A stretch of DNA of 64,000 bases, taken from NCBI GenBank assembly GCA_036936605.1, contig JAUPFV010000001.1:211279138-211343137 (forward strand), given 5' to 3'. The notes beneath the pieces are model-generated. The model was not told where the DNA came from, did not search any database, and was given only the letters and a program-made list of their open reading frames with translations. Positions within the stretch are counted from its first letter, which is position 1. Each line of letters opens with the position of its first letter. Source of the stretch: Limnanthes douglasii subsp. nivea. Lineage: Eukaryota > Streptophyta > Magnoliopsida > Brassicales > Limnanthaceae. Positions 23,644 to 35,654 of this stretch are shown piece by piece. A program made the position numbers and the translations under genes.

Positions 23644-23724
23644 CCCCAAGGTCCTCAGTGTCTCTCAGAGGCATTTTAGAGAGAGAAAACGCTGTCAGAC
23701 CATTTCTAGAGAGGGAAAGAGAGT

Positions 23725-26249
23725 TTGTCCGACCCTTCTTTATTTTGGCATGTTTGTTGTATGAAACCCGGACATCCGACGAAAAAACCAACCAAGAAGA
23801 AAAGAAAACCCGAGTGGAGTTTTGAAGAGTGGTCCAGCATCGGAGATCGAGCAGAAGAATACCGACGTGCTGGTCTGATCTGGGGGTCTAACTCCAAACC
23901 TTTTGTTCCAGCTCCGCCTCCTTACGATCCCGTTCTTGCCATCCCTATCCCGGCTGAATCTTTCCTTGTATCCGACCCTTCGATTTCTCCATATCCCGAG
24001 GCTAGTCTTTCCCCAGAAACCGTTGTCCTATCATCCAGTGGAAGTTCTTCTCTTTCCATGGTTGTTAGGTCGAGAAGTCCGACCCTATTGCTCGTCAACT
24101 CAGACGCTCCCCGACGTGCTCGCCAATCCAAATTCTTGATAATGGGAAAAGACCGTCCCTCTAAGTCCCCCGCAGGAGGTAATGATCCTGAAATGGTTCA
24201 ACTTACGCCCTCGATTCGAGGGTATCGCACCGGTACTAACACTGCGGTCACCTTTTTAGGTTTGCCCAAACTTCAGCTAACTCCCGAGCAGGCGGAAGCG
24301 GCTCATAGGGCCATGGCGAGCGATGCTGCTGATGCCTCTACTTCTCGGGTCAGACCATCTGACCCAAATGCTGCTAACGCCCGAAGCTCTAATCAAGTTC
24401 CGACCCAAGAAACCGGAGAGTTGGAAGTTGACGTTGCTCCCACAGAAGTCTGTGTCGCTGCTGCTGGCCACGCAGCTAACCCCCCAGATGACCCCTTGCC
24501 CGAAGCAGTCGCGGCAGCCATCACCACCAAGTATTTCAGCTGGCTTCTAACAAAAGACGTGGTTTCTCTTTTCGAAGGGAAGTACCTATATTTCCCTGAG
24601 TCCGACCATAGGGAAATGCTGATCCGCTGGGGAATTCCCGAGTGTGTCAACGTTCGATTCCCGCTTCCCGGGGAGACCCCTGTTCACGTCAGACCCATGG
24701 AAATCGTTGTCTTTACCGAACTGTTCAACTGGGGGTTGCGCTTCCCCTAGGACCCTGAGATTGCGCTCTATTTCCGCACCCTCCAAATCTGCCCGTCGCA
24801 GCTGACGCCGAACGCTTGGTATACCCTAATGTCCGGTGTCATGGCTTCCCGCCTTTCAGGTCGGGTCATGCCGATGGAGGAGTACATTGCCATGTTGGGT
24901 CTGTCCAAATCCCCGAAATCCCCATTCTTCTACTCTTCTCTTGGAAACAAGTGGAAAATTGTCAACGATTTCTTGGAAGGGGACAAAGGGTGGAAGGATC
25001 GGTTCGTATTTCTGAGCGGGTGCTGGGAGAACGGTCTTCCATACTCTTCGGAGAACCCGAGGCAGCTGTTGCGGACCTGGGTCCATGATGGTACTATCCT
25101 CCTCCATTTTTTTTAATTATGCCTTTATTTACCGACCCTTTGCGTAGTGTCGAAGGACTGGCTGCAGGGGGTGAAGAAGGACTATTCGAAAGCTGCGGAG
25201 GCCACTTTCGAGGTGCTGAAAGCTACTCCCGAAGGCACTGGGGTCGGGGCATGCACCGCACCTTCATGGATAAGAACTTGTTCATGAGCAACCTCTGGCG
25301 TTGCTCAACCGAGGCTCTTACCATCGAACAGCTGCGGGAGCCCCCGAGCCTGGACGACGTTCTTGCTCGAACCGGGCGTCCTAGGTTCATACTGTACCTG
25401 CCCAAACGCAACAAGGCGCCCAGTAAGTGTCCAAAGTCCGAGGACGACGGGGGGGTACAAGAGGCCGGAGCCAAGGCGGTAGGTGAACCGATCAGGATAG
25501 CAGCGCCCGAGGCAGGACGACTGGACGCAAGTCATAATCCGGCCGTGGTGCCAAAAAGAAAAATCCGTGCGGAAACGGGGGGATCCAAGTTGAAGAAATC
25601 CAAAACTGCGAGAGAGGATCTGGCAGTTACCAGCGCGGGGGCAGGTGCTTCAGGTCCTAAACTTCTGAATCAAGTTGGTGACGTCGGAGATCCTCCAAGG
25701 GATGACGTTGTGTTGATTCCAGACGATCCTGAGCCCCCCAAGGCTTCAAACCCAGACGCCTCCTCGTCAAGTGGCCCCAAACTCCTGGTGCTGACGATGC
25801 TTGGCCGCCCGCACCTTTTTCCTCTTCGGAGAACTGATGGTCTTGCTTTATCGCTATATAATTTGCTTGTACCGGTAGCCATGAACGAGCGTCGGGCAAA
25901 GGAGCTTAACCAAAAGTTAACCTTGGCGGAGACAAAGATTACTAGTCTTACTGCGGAGGTGGAAACTGCCAAGGAGGCCCAGGCATTGGCGGAGGGTCGG
26001 GTTGTTGAAGCTGAACGTCTCGCTACCGAAGCGAAAACGGTCGCGGAGAAGGCGACGCAGGTGATGGAGACGGCAAAGAAAACTGCGGAAGACCGTGCCA
26101 CAGCTTTGGCACTGGAGGTCCAAAAGTTGAAATCCTCAAACGTTGCTTACATCAACCGGTGTAGGCAGTGGTCGGACAAGGAAACTGCGGATGCCAAAGC
26201 CGCATACGTACTGTCACTCCACAACCGCTTCCCAGACCTTCGCCTTTGA
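23725..26249 (+). pseudogene. Tat-B extra ORF, antisense to gag-pol
   Basis: The start is at 23725 or the in-frame ATG at 23761 (MKPGHPTKKPTKKKRKPEW). The N-terminal region is basic, then Pro/Ser-rich. A folded part follows with TKDVVSLFEGKYLYFPES, GIPECVNVRFPLPGE and ELFNWGLRFP, and after a TAG at 24748-24750 the same frame goes on with LTPNAWYTLMSGVMASRL. This resembles Pfam Transposase_28 (putative gypsy-type transposon). Near 25090-25147 a short GT...AG intron or a frameshift leads to a C-terminal half with a coiled coil (about 25875-26140, LTLAETKITSLTAEVETAKE). Antisense ORFs are known in Tat relatives such as Grande; their function is not. Confidence 0.75.
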
Positions 26250-27075
26250 TCGATGTGGTTCGACGTCCCAGAGAAAGACCGGCCTGAGGGAGTCGATTGC
26301 GGGGATTCCGATGATGCTGACGAGGATGAAGAGAACGAGGATGAGGATGGGGATGAAGACGGGGACCAGTGATACCGTTCGGCCCTTTTTTTTTATTTTG
26401 TAACTCTTCGGGGGCCGTAGGCTCCTCTGTTATTTTTGTCGAACCATTTTAACTCTTTTTTGGGGGTCATGGGGACCCCTGTGACTATATATTGAATTTG
26501 TTGGGTATATTTTTTCGTACATCGTAAACCCTTGTTTGGTAAATTTTTTATCTTTCAGTTAAAAAACAAGTGTGGATCGGTAATACCGAAAAACCTATTT
26601 AAGGTTCTGTAGATCGATTTATCATCGAAAGTTTTTCCAGAGGGTCGGGAAAACCAAAATGTAGATTGGTAAAACCGAAAAACCCATTTAAGGCTCTGTA
26701 GATCGATATGTTATCGAAAGTTTTTCCAGAGGGTCGGGAAACTAAAATGTAGATCGGTAAAACCGAAAACCCATTTAAGGATCTGTAGATCGATATGTTA
26801 TCGAAAGTTTTTCCAGAGGGTCGGGAAAACCAAAATGTAGATCCATTGATATTAATCGAAACAGACGACGTCCAGCTCGTCAGCTGTCCAAAGTCGCAAC
26901 GATTTAATATTTTGGAAGGCAAAAGACTCTTTGATTAATATATTCGGGGGTCGGGTTTTGCTGATGCCTCGTTAAAACCTCCTCGCGCCACCGAGGTAGG
27001 AAAGAGTGCATCCTCGACCGTTTACAAATTTAAACCAAGCGGAATACAATGCGAAATACAACGTGAAATACAAAT
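26250..27075. repeat. Tat-B pol-to-antisense-ORF region with 88-89 bp tandem repeats
   Basis: Three copies of a unit beginning GATCGGTAAAACCGAAAAAC and containing TTTTTCCAGAGGGTCGG occupy 26575-26841 (starts at 26575, 26664, 26752). Left of them the strands carry GGGGGCCGTAGGCTCC and GGGGGTCATGGGGACCCC, small palindromic G/C-rich blocks. Right of them AAAACCTCCTCGCGCC...AAAGAGTGCA is conserved with Tat-A. No gene other than the ends of the two ORFs is present. Confidence 0.85.
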
Positions 27076-29905
27076 TTATTCTAGATACAACTTCAAGTGT
27101 TCGATTTTCCAGGGTAGCCTTAAAAGTTGTCCGAGCCTATTCTGCAGGCGGTACGTCTCGCTCTTGATTTTTTCGACAATTTCGAAGGGTCCTTCCCAAT
27201 TCGGGGCGAGCTTTCCGAGGCTCTTGTCTTTTGTGTGAAGGAAAACTCGTCGCAGAACCTTGTCTCCGACCTTAAACTCCCGACGGCGGACTTTAGATGC
27301 GTATCGACTTCTCATTAGGGTCTGGTAATGCAAAGAGTTTAAATGGGCCCGATGGCGCTTTTCTTCTATGAGGTCGAGCTCGAGTCCCCGGTTGTCGTCA
27401 TTCGTCTCCTCCTGATAAGTTCCGACCCTGAAAGAGGGAAAGATAGATTCCGCGGGGGTAACCGCGTCCATTCCATACACGAGAGCATAAGGTGACTCTT
27501 GGGTAGCTGTGCGGGGTGTGGTTCGGTAAGCCCATAACACTTCTTGTAAATAGTCGGGTCATTTTCCGGCCTTCCCCTCGAGGTTCTTTCTGAGGCCGTC
27601 CAGAATGGTTCTGTTTGTTACTTCGACCTGTCTATTGGCTTGAGGATGGAAAGGAGCAGAGAAACACTGTCTGATGTTATGAGCGGTGCAAAACGCTTTC
27701 ATCTCCGCACTATCAAACTGTGGCCCGTTATCCATAGTTAGCTTCTGCGGCACCCCGAACCGGCAACATATGTTAGCCCAGATGAATTTGACGATATCTT
27801 TGGTCTTGGTGGCAGATAAAGGTTCGGCTTCAACCCACTTGGAGAAGTAATCTACTGCCACGACAATCGTCTGCCTTCCTCCCGATGCCATTGGTAATGG
27901 TCCGACGAGGTCGATGCCCCATCGGTCAAAGGGCAGCCCTTCGGATATGGATTCTAGGGGCGATGCAGGTATGTTGATGGCGTTCCTGAACCGTTGACAT
28001 GTATCACAGGTTTTTACTATGAGCCGCGCGTCTGCCGTTATGGTCGGCCAATAGAATCCCGCGAGAAAAATTCTCCTAATCAGAGCCTTGTACCCACAGT
28101 GGGCCGCGCCCTCACCATCATGTAGTTCGGACACAATTACTTGAGATTCGTGGAAACTTAAACAAAGAAGGAGAGGTCGGCTAAAAGATTTCTTGTATAG
28201 TACATCCCCCACCAGGACGTAGCCTCGTGCTTTGTTGCGCAATTTTCGTGCCGAGGCGGTGTCGTCGGGGAGCCGGCCCTCAGCCAGAAAAGAGATAATA
28301 CCCCGCCGCCAATCTGAGGTTACGACCGAAGAGATCTGGCATGCGATTTCAGGTCGGTTGTCCAACTCATGGCGTTTGACAATGGACGGGCTCTCTTGCT
28401 CTAGTACCCATGGATAACTACTAGAGCAGGAAATCGTTGCCAAGGAATCCGCTGCTGTATTTTCATTTCTTGGGACATGTTCATAGGAAATTTTTTCAAA
28501 AGAAGCAGCCAAAATTCTTAGTGCCGCTAGATATTGTACCAGATGTTCCTTTCGAGCCTTCGCAATCCCCGAGGCTTGGTTTATCACAAGTTGGGAGTCG
28601 CTTATGAGGCGTACTTGTCTTGCTCCGCACACTTGTGCCAACCGTAACCCTGCCAAAGCGGCCTCATATTCCGCTTCGTTGTTTGAAGTATGAAAACCAA
28701 AACGGATGGCCTGGAGCATGCTCACGCCCGATGGAGTTACGATTTGTATCCCGGCTCCACAACCACTAACGTTCGCCCCCCCATCTATACGGACGGTCCA
28801 TTCGCCCTTCGCTGTTTCTTGTGAAGGCACCTCCTGCTCGGGTCGTTCTGAGTGGAACTCGACTAAAAAATCGGCCAAGACCTGGCCCTTGATTGCTGTT
28901 CGGGGTTCAAACTCGATGTCGAAGTCCCCAAGTTCTACCGACCACTTGGATATTCTCCCGGACATGTCTGGTCGTTGAAAAACATATTTGAGTGGAAATG
29001 ATGTGCGGACGATGATAGAGTGAGCTTGAAAGTACGGGCGCATTTTCCGCGCTGCTGTTACTAGGGCCAACGCCATCTTCTCCAATTTTAGGTACCGATT
29101 TTCGGCGTCCAGCAAGCTCTTGCTCACAAAGTATACCGTTGTTGGGGCCGGCCCTGATTCGCGGATTAGAGCTGCGCTGACCGCATAGTCCGTGACCGCG
29201 ATGTAGAGGAAGAGCGTCTCGCCCCTAGTAGGCTTGGTGAGGCGGTTCGGGGACGATAGGTACTCTTTGATCCCTAAGAACGCCTTGTCACATTCGGGAG
29301 TCCAAACAAAATTTTTCGCTTGTCGCAAGACCTGAAAAAACGGAGCGCACTTATCAGACGATCGAGAAATGAATCGATTTAGGGCGGCGAGACGCCCGGT
29401 CAGGATCTGGACTTCTTTGACACTTCGGGGGGGAGTCATGTCGGCTAGAGCTCGGAGCTGGATAGGGTCGGCTTCGATCCCTTTTTCACTGACGAAGAAT
29501 CCCAAGAACTTCTCTGATCGGACCCCAAAGGAGCATTTTTCCGGATTTAGTTTAAGGTTTATTCTTCGTAAGCTCTCAAAGGTTTCCCTGAGATCGGAAA
29601 GGTGGGCCACATCGGTCACACTTTTGACTAACATATCATCAATGTAAACCTCCATATTTCTCCCGATCTGACCTTCGAACGTCCTGTTGACTAGTCTTTG
29701 GTATGTTGCGCCGGCATTCTTCAGCCCGAAGGGCATCACTTTGTAGCATTATAATCCCCGACCTGTAATAAATGTGGTATTTTCCTGGTCCGCGGAGTGT
29801 AGCTTAATTTGATTGTAACCGGCATAGGCGTCCATAAACGACAGTAGTTTGTTACCCGACGTCGAATCTACCAACTGGTCGATCCTCGGCATCGGGAAAG
29901 GGTCC
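27076..29905 (-). pseudogene. Tat-B pol: RT, RNase H, aRNH, integrase
   Basis: Reading leftward: RT begins within the palm at PMPRIDQLVDSTSG (about 29890), passes a TAA at about 29751 and continues VMPFGLKNAGATYQRL and VYIDDMLVKS (intact YIDD). RNase H (DNAs to about 29000) is followed by aRNH with WTVRIDGGANVSGCGAG, NNEAEYEAALAGLRLA and LISDSQLVINQ (28810-28580). Integrase has a good zinc domain (H, H, CDTC) and GIDLVGP, TMDNGPQF and QVEVTN. One TGA at about 27556 separates the C-terminal part ending KIEHLKLYLE. Only about three lesions plus the missing RT N-terminus make it defective. Confidence 0.92.
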
Positions 29906-30073
29906 GACTATGTCCCTCATGTCGTCATCGTCGAAATGCAGGATCGGGGATGAGACACCTCTGGTTTTGAAGCAAGTTCGGGTCTCCAGCTGAGTGGTTA
30001 GATTGACTATGTGCCTTTTCCTGGACGAGTGCGTGACTCCCGCCATAGAATCTCCCCTGAAGATAGTTAATGA
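29906..30073 (-). pseudogene. Tat-B protease stub at a deletion junction
   Basis: Only the entry of the protease remains (ILHFDDDDMRDIV); the next codons already belong to RT (PFPMPRIDQ, shifted frame). The D-T-G active site, the spacer and the RT fingers, about 970 bp by comparison with Tat-A, are absent. Protease activity is therefore impossible from this copy. Confidence 0.8.
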
Positions 30074-32001
30074 CTAAAAAAATTCGCATAGGCCACGCAC
30101 GCTACCGACGCCCTCTTGTGCCTCCTCCTCAATGACCCCGATGATGTTGCGATTTGCCTCGGGATCGAGGTATTCAACCGAAACGTCGAAGTGGTCGGTC
30201 ACCTCCGAAATGGCCATGGTTGTCTCTGGTTTTGGAACGGTTACTACTTCTTTCGAGGTCACGCCTTGCTGTGCCTTCTTTACATATTCCAACAGGTTCC
30301 CATGCTCTATGAGCATCTGTATTTCCTTCTTCAAGGCTATGCAATCCTTCGTGTCATGCCCGACGTCTTCATGGTAGCGGCAATAACGGTTATTCCTTTG
30401 CTCCCGGGGCGTCGGGATAGGAAAAGTTCTTCGGTACATCCCGCTCTTCTTGGTTTTTTCATAGATTGATGACACACACTCAGTGAGATCCTTGAAGTAG
30501 GCAGGTCGTGTCCATTTGTTGGACATGGGTCTAGAAACCGTCAGTCCTGCTTGTTTTGGCTTCAGACCGGATGAGGGTGGAGGTTTGGTAGACACAGGTG
30601 GGCTTGGGTGAATCGTGCTAACTGGCTGGGCCGTCCTGGCATAATCTGGTCGGGAGCCCTGCCTTATCACGACCGACGCTTGCGCACTTTGCTGGATCTG
30701 CGCTTCCAACTCAGACGCTTCTGTCTCTTCGATTAATATCTGCTTCTCTATCTGTGCCAGAAGCGCGGAAAAGGTGAACGACTGTTTCTTTGTCACGGTT
30801 TGCTTCATCGGCCCCGGAAGTAATCCTAAGCGAAACGCCGTTAGAGCCACATTCTCTTCGCAATGGTCCAGGTCGGTTTTTGCATCGATGAACCGACTGG
30901 TGTACTCTCTGAGGCTCTCTCCCAGCTTCTGCCTGCAATTCATGATAGTATCTCCGTTAGCACGGAAACTCTTACTTCCCACGAAGTGTTGCCTCAATAT
31001 AGTCCAAAAAGTTCCGAAGTTCCGAATGCAACCCTGCGGCAAACGGTTGTACCACTTAGAAGCCCTGTCCTTGAAAGTCATAGAAAAAGCTCTACACAGG
31101 AGCTTGTCATCGTTATCGAAGCTTAACATGAAGTTTTTGAAAGCCTCCAAATGGTTATCCGGGTCCTTTTTCCCGTCGTACTTTTCTAGCTTAGAGATGT
31201 CAAATCTCCTCGGGAGTTGTCCCGCTAATATTTCATCGGACAAAGGGGAGGCCCTCCAGTTGACTCCGAGCTCGCATGCTCCTCCCCAAGACCCTCGGTC
31301 CTAATTCCATAGAGCCCCTCGACTCCCGGGCTGATAAATTGGCTACTGGTTCTGTAACCATGGTTCTGGCTGTTCGACGGTTGCCACGGAACTGGTGGCA
31401 GTATTTCCCGATCTCCGCGACTGGCGGTGTGCATGTCTTCTTTTTCAAAGGATACTGGGGTCGGCTTATCGGTGCCGCCCTTCTTATATTGCAGAGGGTC
31501 TGCCCTGGATACTCGAAGGCGTCGGGATCGATTCTTTTGCGTTCGTTGAACTCTTTCCCTCCGTATGTATTCTTCGCCCGACGAGTCGCCTGAGGGGTAG
31601 TCTGATGTCATGTCCCGATGGTCCTCATGGTTCCGACGAGTCCTAGCAGCTTCTTCGTCATCGGGGAGAGGATCCCTGTAGTACCTAACAGGTCGGGCTT
31701 CTACGCGTGGATCGACGCCATGGCTAGCTACCCCCCGATCCTCCAGGATGGGCTCTTTGCCCTTTCCTTCCCGGGCCCTTTTTTCGCCCAATGCCCGCTC
31801 CCTTTCTTCTTTCAACCGAGCGATGTCCTCGAGGAGTTGCTTTCGGGTCATTATCAAAGTTGACCGCTTGTCCCGTCCCAAGTCGCGCCATTCCCGACCA
31901 GGGACTCCCGCGTCTTCCGAACCAGAGACTGCTCGGACGACTTCTCTACCGTCCCTCTCTATTGCCGCTTCGCTGTTCATCCCAAAGAATGTGATTTTCA
32001 A
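30074..32001 (-). pseudogene. Tat-B gag
   Basis: The right part starts MKITFFGMNSEAAIERD (from 32001) with a charged helix (ARLKEERERALGEKRARE). After a frameshift near 31240-31300 the capsid-like Retrotrans_gag domain follows: FDISKLEKYDGKKDPDNHLE, WYNRLPQGCIRNF and KLGESLREYTSRF. A C-terminal motif YCRYHEDVGHDTKDCIALK (about 30355-30410) is the Cys/His nucleic-acid binding block typical of Tat gag. It would form the particle that packages element RNA. Long, low in lesions, about 640 codons in all. Confidence 0.88.
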
Positions 32002-32031
32002 AGAAGAAAAGATTCCTTTTCGGTATCAGTG

Positions 32032-32049
32032 TTCCCACAGACGGCGCCA
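32032..32049 (-). other. Tat-B primer-binding site
   Basis: The minus strand next to the 5' LTR reads TGGCGCCGTCTGTGGGAA. The TGG start and GGCGCC are normal for Tat/Athila relatives; which tRNA primes it was not assigned. Confidence 0.8.
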
Positions 32050-32050
32050 A

Positions 32051-32380
32051 TGATGAGTCAATAGTTATTTGGGGAATATATTTGGGATCTTGTGCCAGAT
32101 GTGACTAGAGAGAGAAAGTGTAGAGAGATAAAGGTAGATTCGTAAAAAATAATATTCAATGCCTTTTTTCAGGCAAGTGGGTCACCCTTTTATACTAAAA
32201 TAAGGCGGACCCATTTAAGCTCTTAGTGGGCCATTCATCACATATCAATGAGGCCCCTCAACTACTTTTACCTTTGCACATTGGTCCTCGAAGAACTCAG
32301 AACGCTCTATTAGCTACATCAGATATTATCTATTATGTTTTTACCCCTACGACTTAAATCCGCGAATTCCGCCCTCATCA
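32051..32380 (-). repeat. Tat-B 5' LTR
   Basis: 330 bp, TGATGAG to CTCATCA, one substitution and one indel from 22913-23241. TATA-like sequence TAGTATAAAAGGG on minus at about 32187-32199 would drive gag-pol RNA leftward. Confidence 0.95.
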
Positions 32381-32650
32381 TAGAGAACTGACAAATAATA
32401 TATAAAAATATTTATTATGAACTAATATTTAAATATTAAATACGTCTATATGTATATATTATTATATTATAAACAAACATGATTATAAATAACTTATTAA
32501 TTTAATTGTCACTCAATTTTAGAGAAGATAATTAAAATGGCATCGATCAAAAGTATAAGAGATGTACAATATAGATTTATGAATTTGATGAATGAGAAAA
32601 CTCATAAATATTATTATAAACATACCACCTCACTCATCTAGAGGGTGGTG
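32381..32650. other. AT-rich pre-insertion sequence with old repeat
   Basis: After the TAGAG duplication the DNA is AT-rich and from about 32490 to 32640 resembles 16960-17110 (including AAATATTATTATAAACATACC). No gene seen. Confidence 0.55.
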
Positions 32651-35460
32651 AATATTTATTATTTTATTAAAATTATTTTTTATTGTTTTTTTTTTTATAT
32701 TTTGTCGTTCTAAAATTTTAGTGGTACGATTGGGTAGATCTAGATTTCATTAGTGGCGTTATTTGTGGGAATAAACTTGTACTCAGATTTTTTTTCCAAA
32801 ACCTTTTATTAGTAGTTGCAAGATTAGTTATGTTTGAGCTTCAGAAGAATGAACACTCAAAGTAACGCCTGCGCAGCTGAGCTATACTTCAAACTTAGAT
32901 AAGAAGATCGTCGAGGTCCCACGACTGAAGTGGCAAGCCTTCGGACACCAAGCGCTAATATAGTCTAAAGTGAGGCATGTGGACATGCAGATAGAAATCA
33001 CTAAAAAAGATGAGGGATTCTTAAAATTTTTGCAACACTCTCGTCCCGACATAAACTATCATTCTGGATGAAACCATCGAGCGATGGATTGCTATTGTTC
33101 TCCTACTTTAGTGACTATCAATCTATTGAAAGAGATGCAGTTTTTTTCCCTCAAAATAAAACACCGTCGGTTAATGACTCATGATAGACGTCAACACCTT
33201 TTAAGGTCTAGGTTTCATCCCCAATGCTCCCCTCTCAGTTATCAACTAACACTCCCATAAGAGAAGTATGACAAGTCTGGACCACGTCTCTAAAATCTAA
33301 AGTTGAACCAAAACTGAAAGCTTAAATTATCCTACTATATACTCTTCAAATTTAGTTCCAACTAACAAGTGCTCACCCGAGCCTTTTTAATCTACCAAAT
33401 CGAGCCCAAGATCAAAACTTCAGACCACATGCACCCAACTATTTTGACAATAATCATTTTTCTCCTTATCACCCTTATAATAATTGTAACAATTTGTATC
33501 AAAATTCATATATGAATCAAGGATCGAATCAATACCCAGTTAGAAGGATGAAGCATATGGACGTTTTTACAACCAAATTTATAGTTTAGCCATGTCACCC
33601 TAGATTGTGAGATCTTGGCTGGTGAGTTACCTCAAAGTTTGATCAATAAAATATAGACAATTATGACAAAGTATGTAATCCATATCATCATACTGAGTAG
33701 TTTGGAACCGTAACAATGATCATCAGGAAGATGATAAGCTTATGCAGTAGACTTTCCTAATGGCTCTCATAAGAAATTCCCTTACTTGGTTCAACTAATT
33801 ACCTTTGGTTTCTACCGGGTGCTTTGAAACTCTATAGACCGTGTTCATGAACCTATTTATTAAGAGAGTATATAGACTAAATTTTATGGTTGGTACGATA
33901 TATGTTTTAAGTAGTATCCTAATGAGATCCTATGAGAGTATATCCGACAATTCTTTAATATAGAGAATAAGCTTGAGGATTATGATGATATTTCTCATCT
34001 ACGCTTATTTTGGGCAAGATATACTTTCTGGCTTATTGGGAGAGTATATTTTTTAAAAAATGTTTTATCTTCACGGCGCTTTTAATTCAAGTTATGCCGC
34101 AAATCTAAGTGGAAACATGAGGTTACGGCAATTTTCAAACCAATAGCCTTGGTAAAACCTCCAATACGAAAACTAAATTTTAAGACATTTAAATGGTTTC
34201 CTGAAACAAAATAACATATTATGCGGTTTTAGAGAGATTTTTTTATTATGAAACTTTGAGAATAAATGAATAATAGGTTTTGAAAGTATCACAATGATAT
34301 CATTTATTGGAATATAAACTACATATCACTCAAGCATAGGGTTCAAAATATGATTGAAAATGGAAAATTGTTTGAGTTTGTTAAGGCTTGATTTGCGCAT
34401 TGTCGAATATATTTCATGACTGCATTTTGAAGCGAGAGTTTAAAGCATTGAGTATTAAATATCTTATTGTCCCAGAGGAAGACTAAACCGTGATGTTCTT
34501 AGACTACTCTATTTAGTTCTTCGACTTTTCTAATGAATACATTAACTCGTATTTCAGCCGGCATATTCGAGCAAAGATTGTTAATTAGAGATTTATTGCA
34601 TGGAGATACCAAGACATCTTGAAAAATATGTGCTAAGAATCTCAACTTTAAATATTAATGGTAGAGCTCCACCCAATTTTATTAAACCACTTCGATCAAA
34701 TTTTATTTGATAATGATGACCTTAGATATTTACGGTTTCTCAAGATAACGCTTTTCTGATAAAAGCTAATACGGAGGGGTAGACATCAGAAGGAACCTTG
34801 ATAACCACAAGTATCTCTACCAATATCATATTTAAACTAACTTATAATATGATGAAAATCCGTCAGCCATCCGAAGTTTTAAGAGGATAATAGTCAAGTT
34901 TAGAAGCACCAACGCCTCGGTTACAAGAGACTTTGAAGTTGGTTAGCTTGTGCATGGTGAGTTAGGGAAAGTTGGTCTAGTTTTTTGCATGGCGGCCGAA
35001 TCCCATATATGATAAAATTTAATGTTTTGGAGGTCATAACTCGATATGATGTTTGGAATTTTCTCTAATATGCCACAATGTGCGCGATGTATAGTAAATG
35101 ACAAGGTAACAGTGATTAAAAGCAACCATGAGATTCCATGTAGCCTTCACGACCATGAAGAAATAACAAACAAATGGGGTCTTTGGCCGAGGTTAAGGTT
35201 ATTGACAACCCGAGAAAGGCCCCAAGCTTAGTAATACCATGAGAAGATATCTAGACATTTGAGTTACAAGAAGGGAAATGTTTGACGATTTGCAATTTGT
35301 TATCATGTAATTTAAAAAATGAGCTAATAGGTTTTGTATCTAACAACCTAGACATTTTCTTGGAAGACAGAGGATGTAACAGTAGTACCAAATTCCCTTC
35401 ATATTATTTGTCATAAGGTGTATGCTAACAGAAATGTCATAAAGTATATGCTATCAGAAA
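32651..35460 (+). pseudogene. Tat-C: decayed gag, protease region and RT entry of a Tat element
   Basis: Heavily mutated but readable in order. An Asn/Tyr-rich gag linker (NYFDNNHFSPYHPYNN) is at about 33440-33490. A gag core follows: MALIRNSLTW at 33759, then FMNLFIKRVYRLN and ESISDNSLI, up to about 34000. The protease region lies at 34690-34920 (NDDLR, then TNIIFKLTYNMM where Tat-A has GNFLFKSTYDRM; the D-T-G is lost). The spacer IDNPRKAPSL and NNLDIF-SWKTEDV (35200-35380) aligns with Tat-A 1180-1360, with 20 identical bases across TCTTGGAAGACAGAGGATGT. No LTR found. Confidence 0.68.
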
Positions 35461-35530
35461 TGTTATAAGATATTATTTGTCATAAGGTATATGATAAGCT
35501 ATTATTTGTCATAAGGTATATGATAACCCA
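35399..35530. repeat. Short minisatellite
   Basis: TTATTTGTCATAAGGTATAT is repeated, exactly or with one change, at about 35402, 35465 and 35496, interleaved with shorter ATGTCATAAAGTATATGCTA copies. It separates Tat-C from Tat-D. Confidence 0.65.
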
Positions 35531-35654
35531 ATTGTCGGGGTAAATCTCCCCCAATCAGAATAAAATTAGAAAAATACGTTTGTTTATGTCTCCGAAACTG
35601 GGAGCATGAAAATGCAATAGAGAATTTACATCTGGATAGGTTTTGGAGAGATAA

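Larger units (their letters stand above)
22913..32380 (-). mobile_element. Tat-B: young, internally deleted gypsy Tat element
   Basis: It is bounded by 5-bp TAGAG duplications (22908-22912 and 32381-32385) and LTRs starting TGATGAG and ending CTCATCA. The 5' LTR is on the right. Reading leftward: PBS, gag, a protease stub, RT, RNase H, aRNH, integrase, a tandem-repeat region, an extra ORF on the opposite strand, polypurine tract and 3' LTR. Relative to Tat-A about 1 kb between protease start and RT palm is missing. At 9468 bp it is the most complete Tat copy here. Confidence 0.93.

Noticed and set aside
23361..23825. Open frame of 154 codons before the Tat-B antisense ORF
   Set aside because: It spans the TATA box and leader of that ORF, overlaps its start in another frame and has no family resemblance.
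30774..31304. Open frame of 176 codons on + inside Tat-B
   Set aside because: It lies exactly antisense to the well-supported gag domain and resembles nothing; a shadow frame.
34943..35125. Conserved minus-strand peptide shared with 50740-50922
   Set aside because: It is an antisense frame of the duplicated Tat protease-spacer DNA; sharing reflects the DNA repeat.
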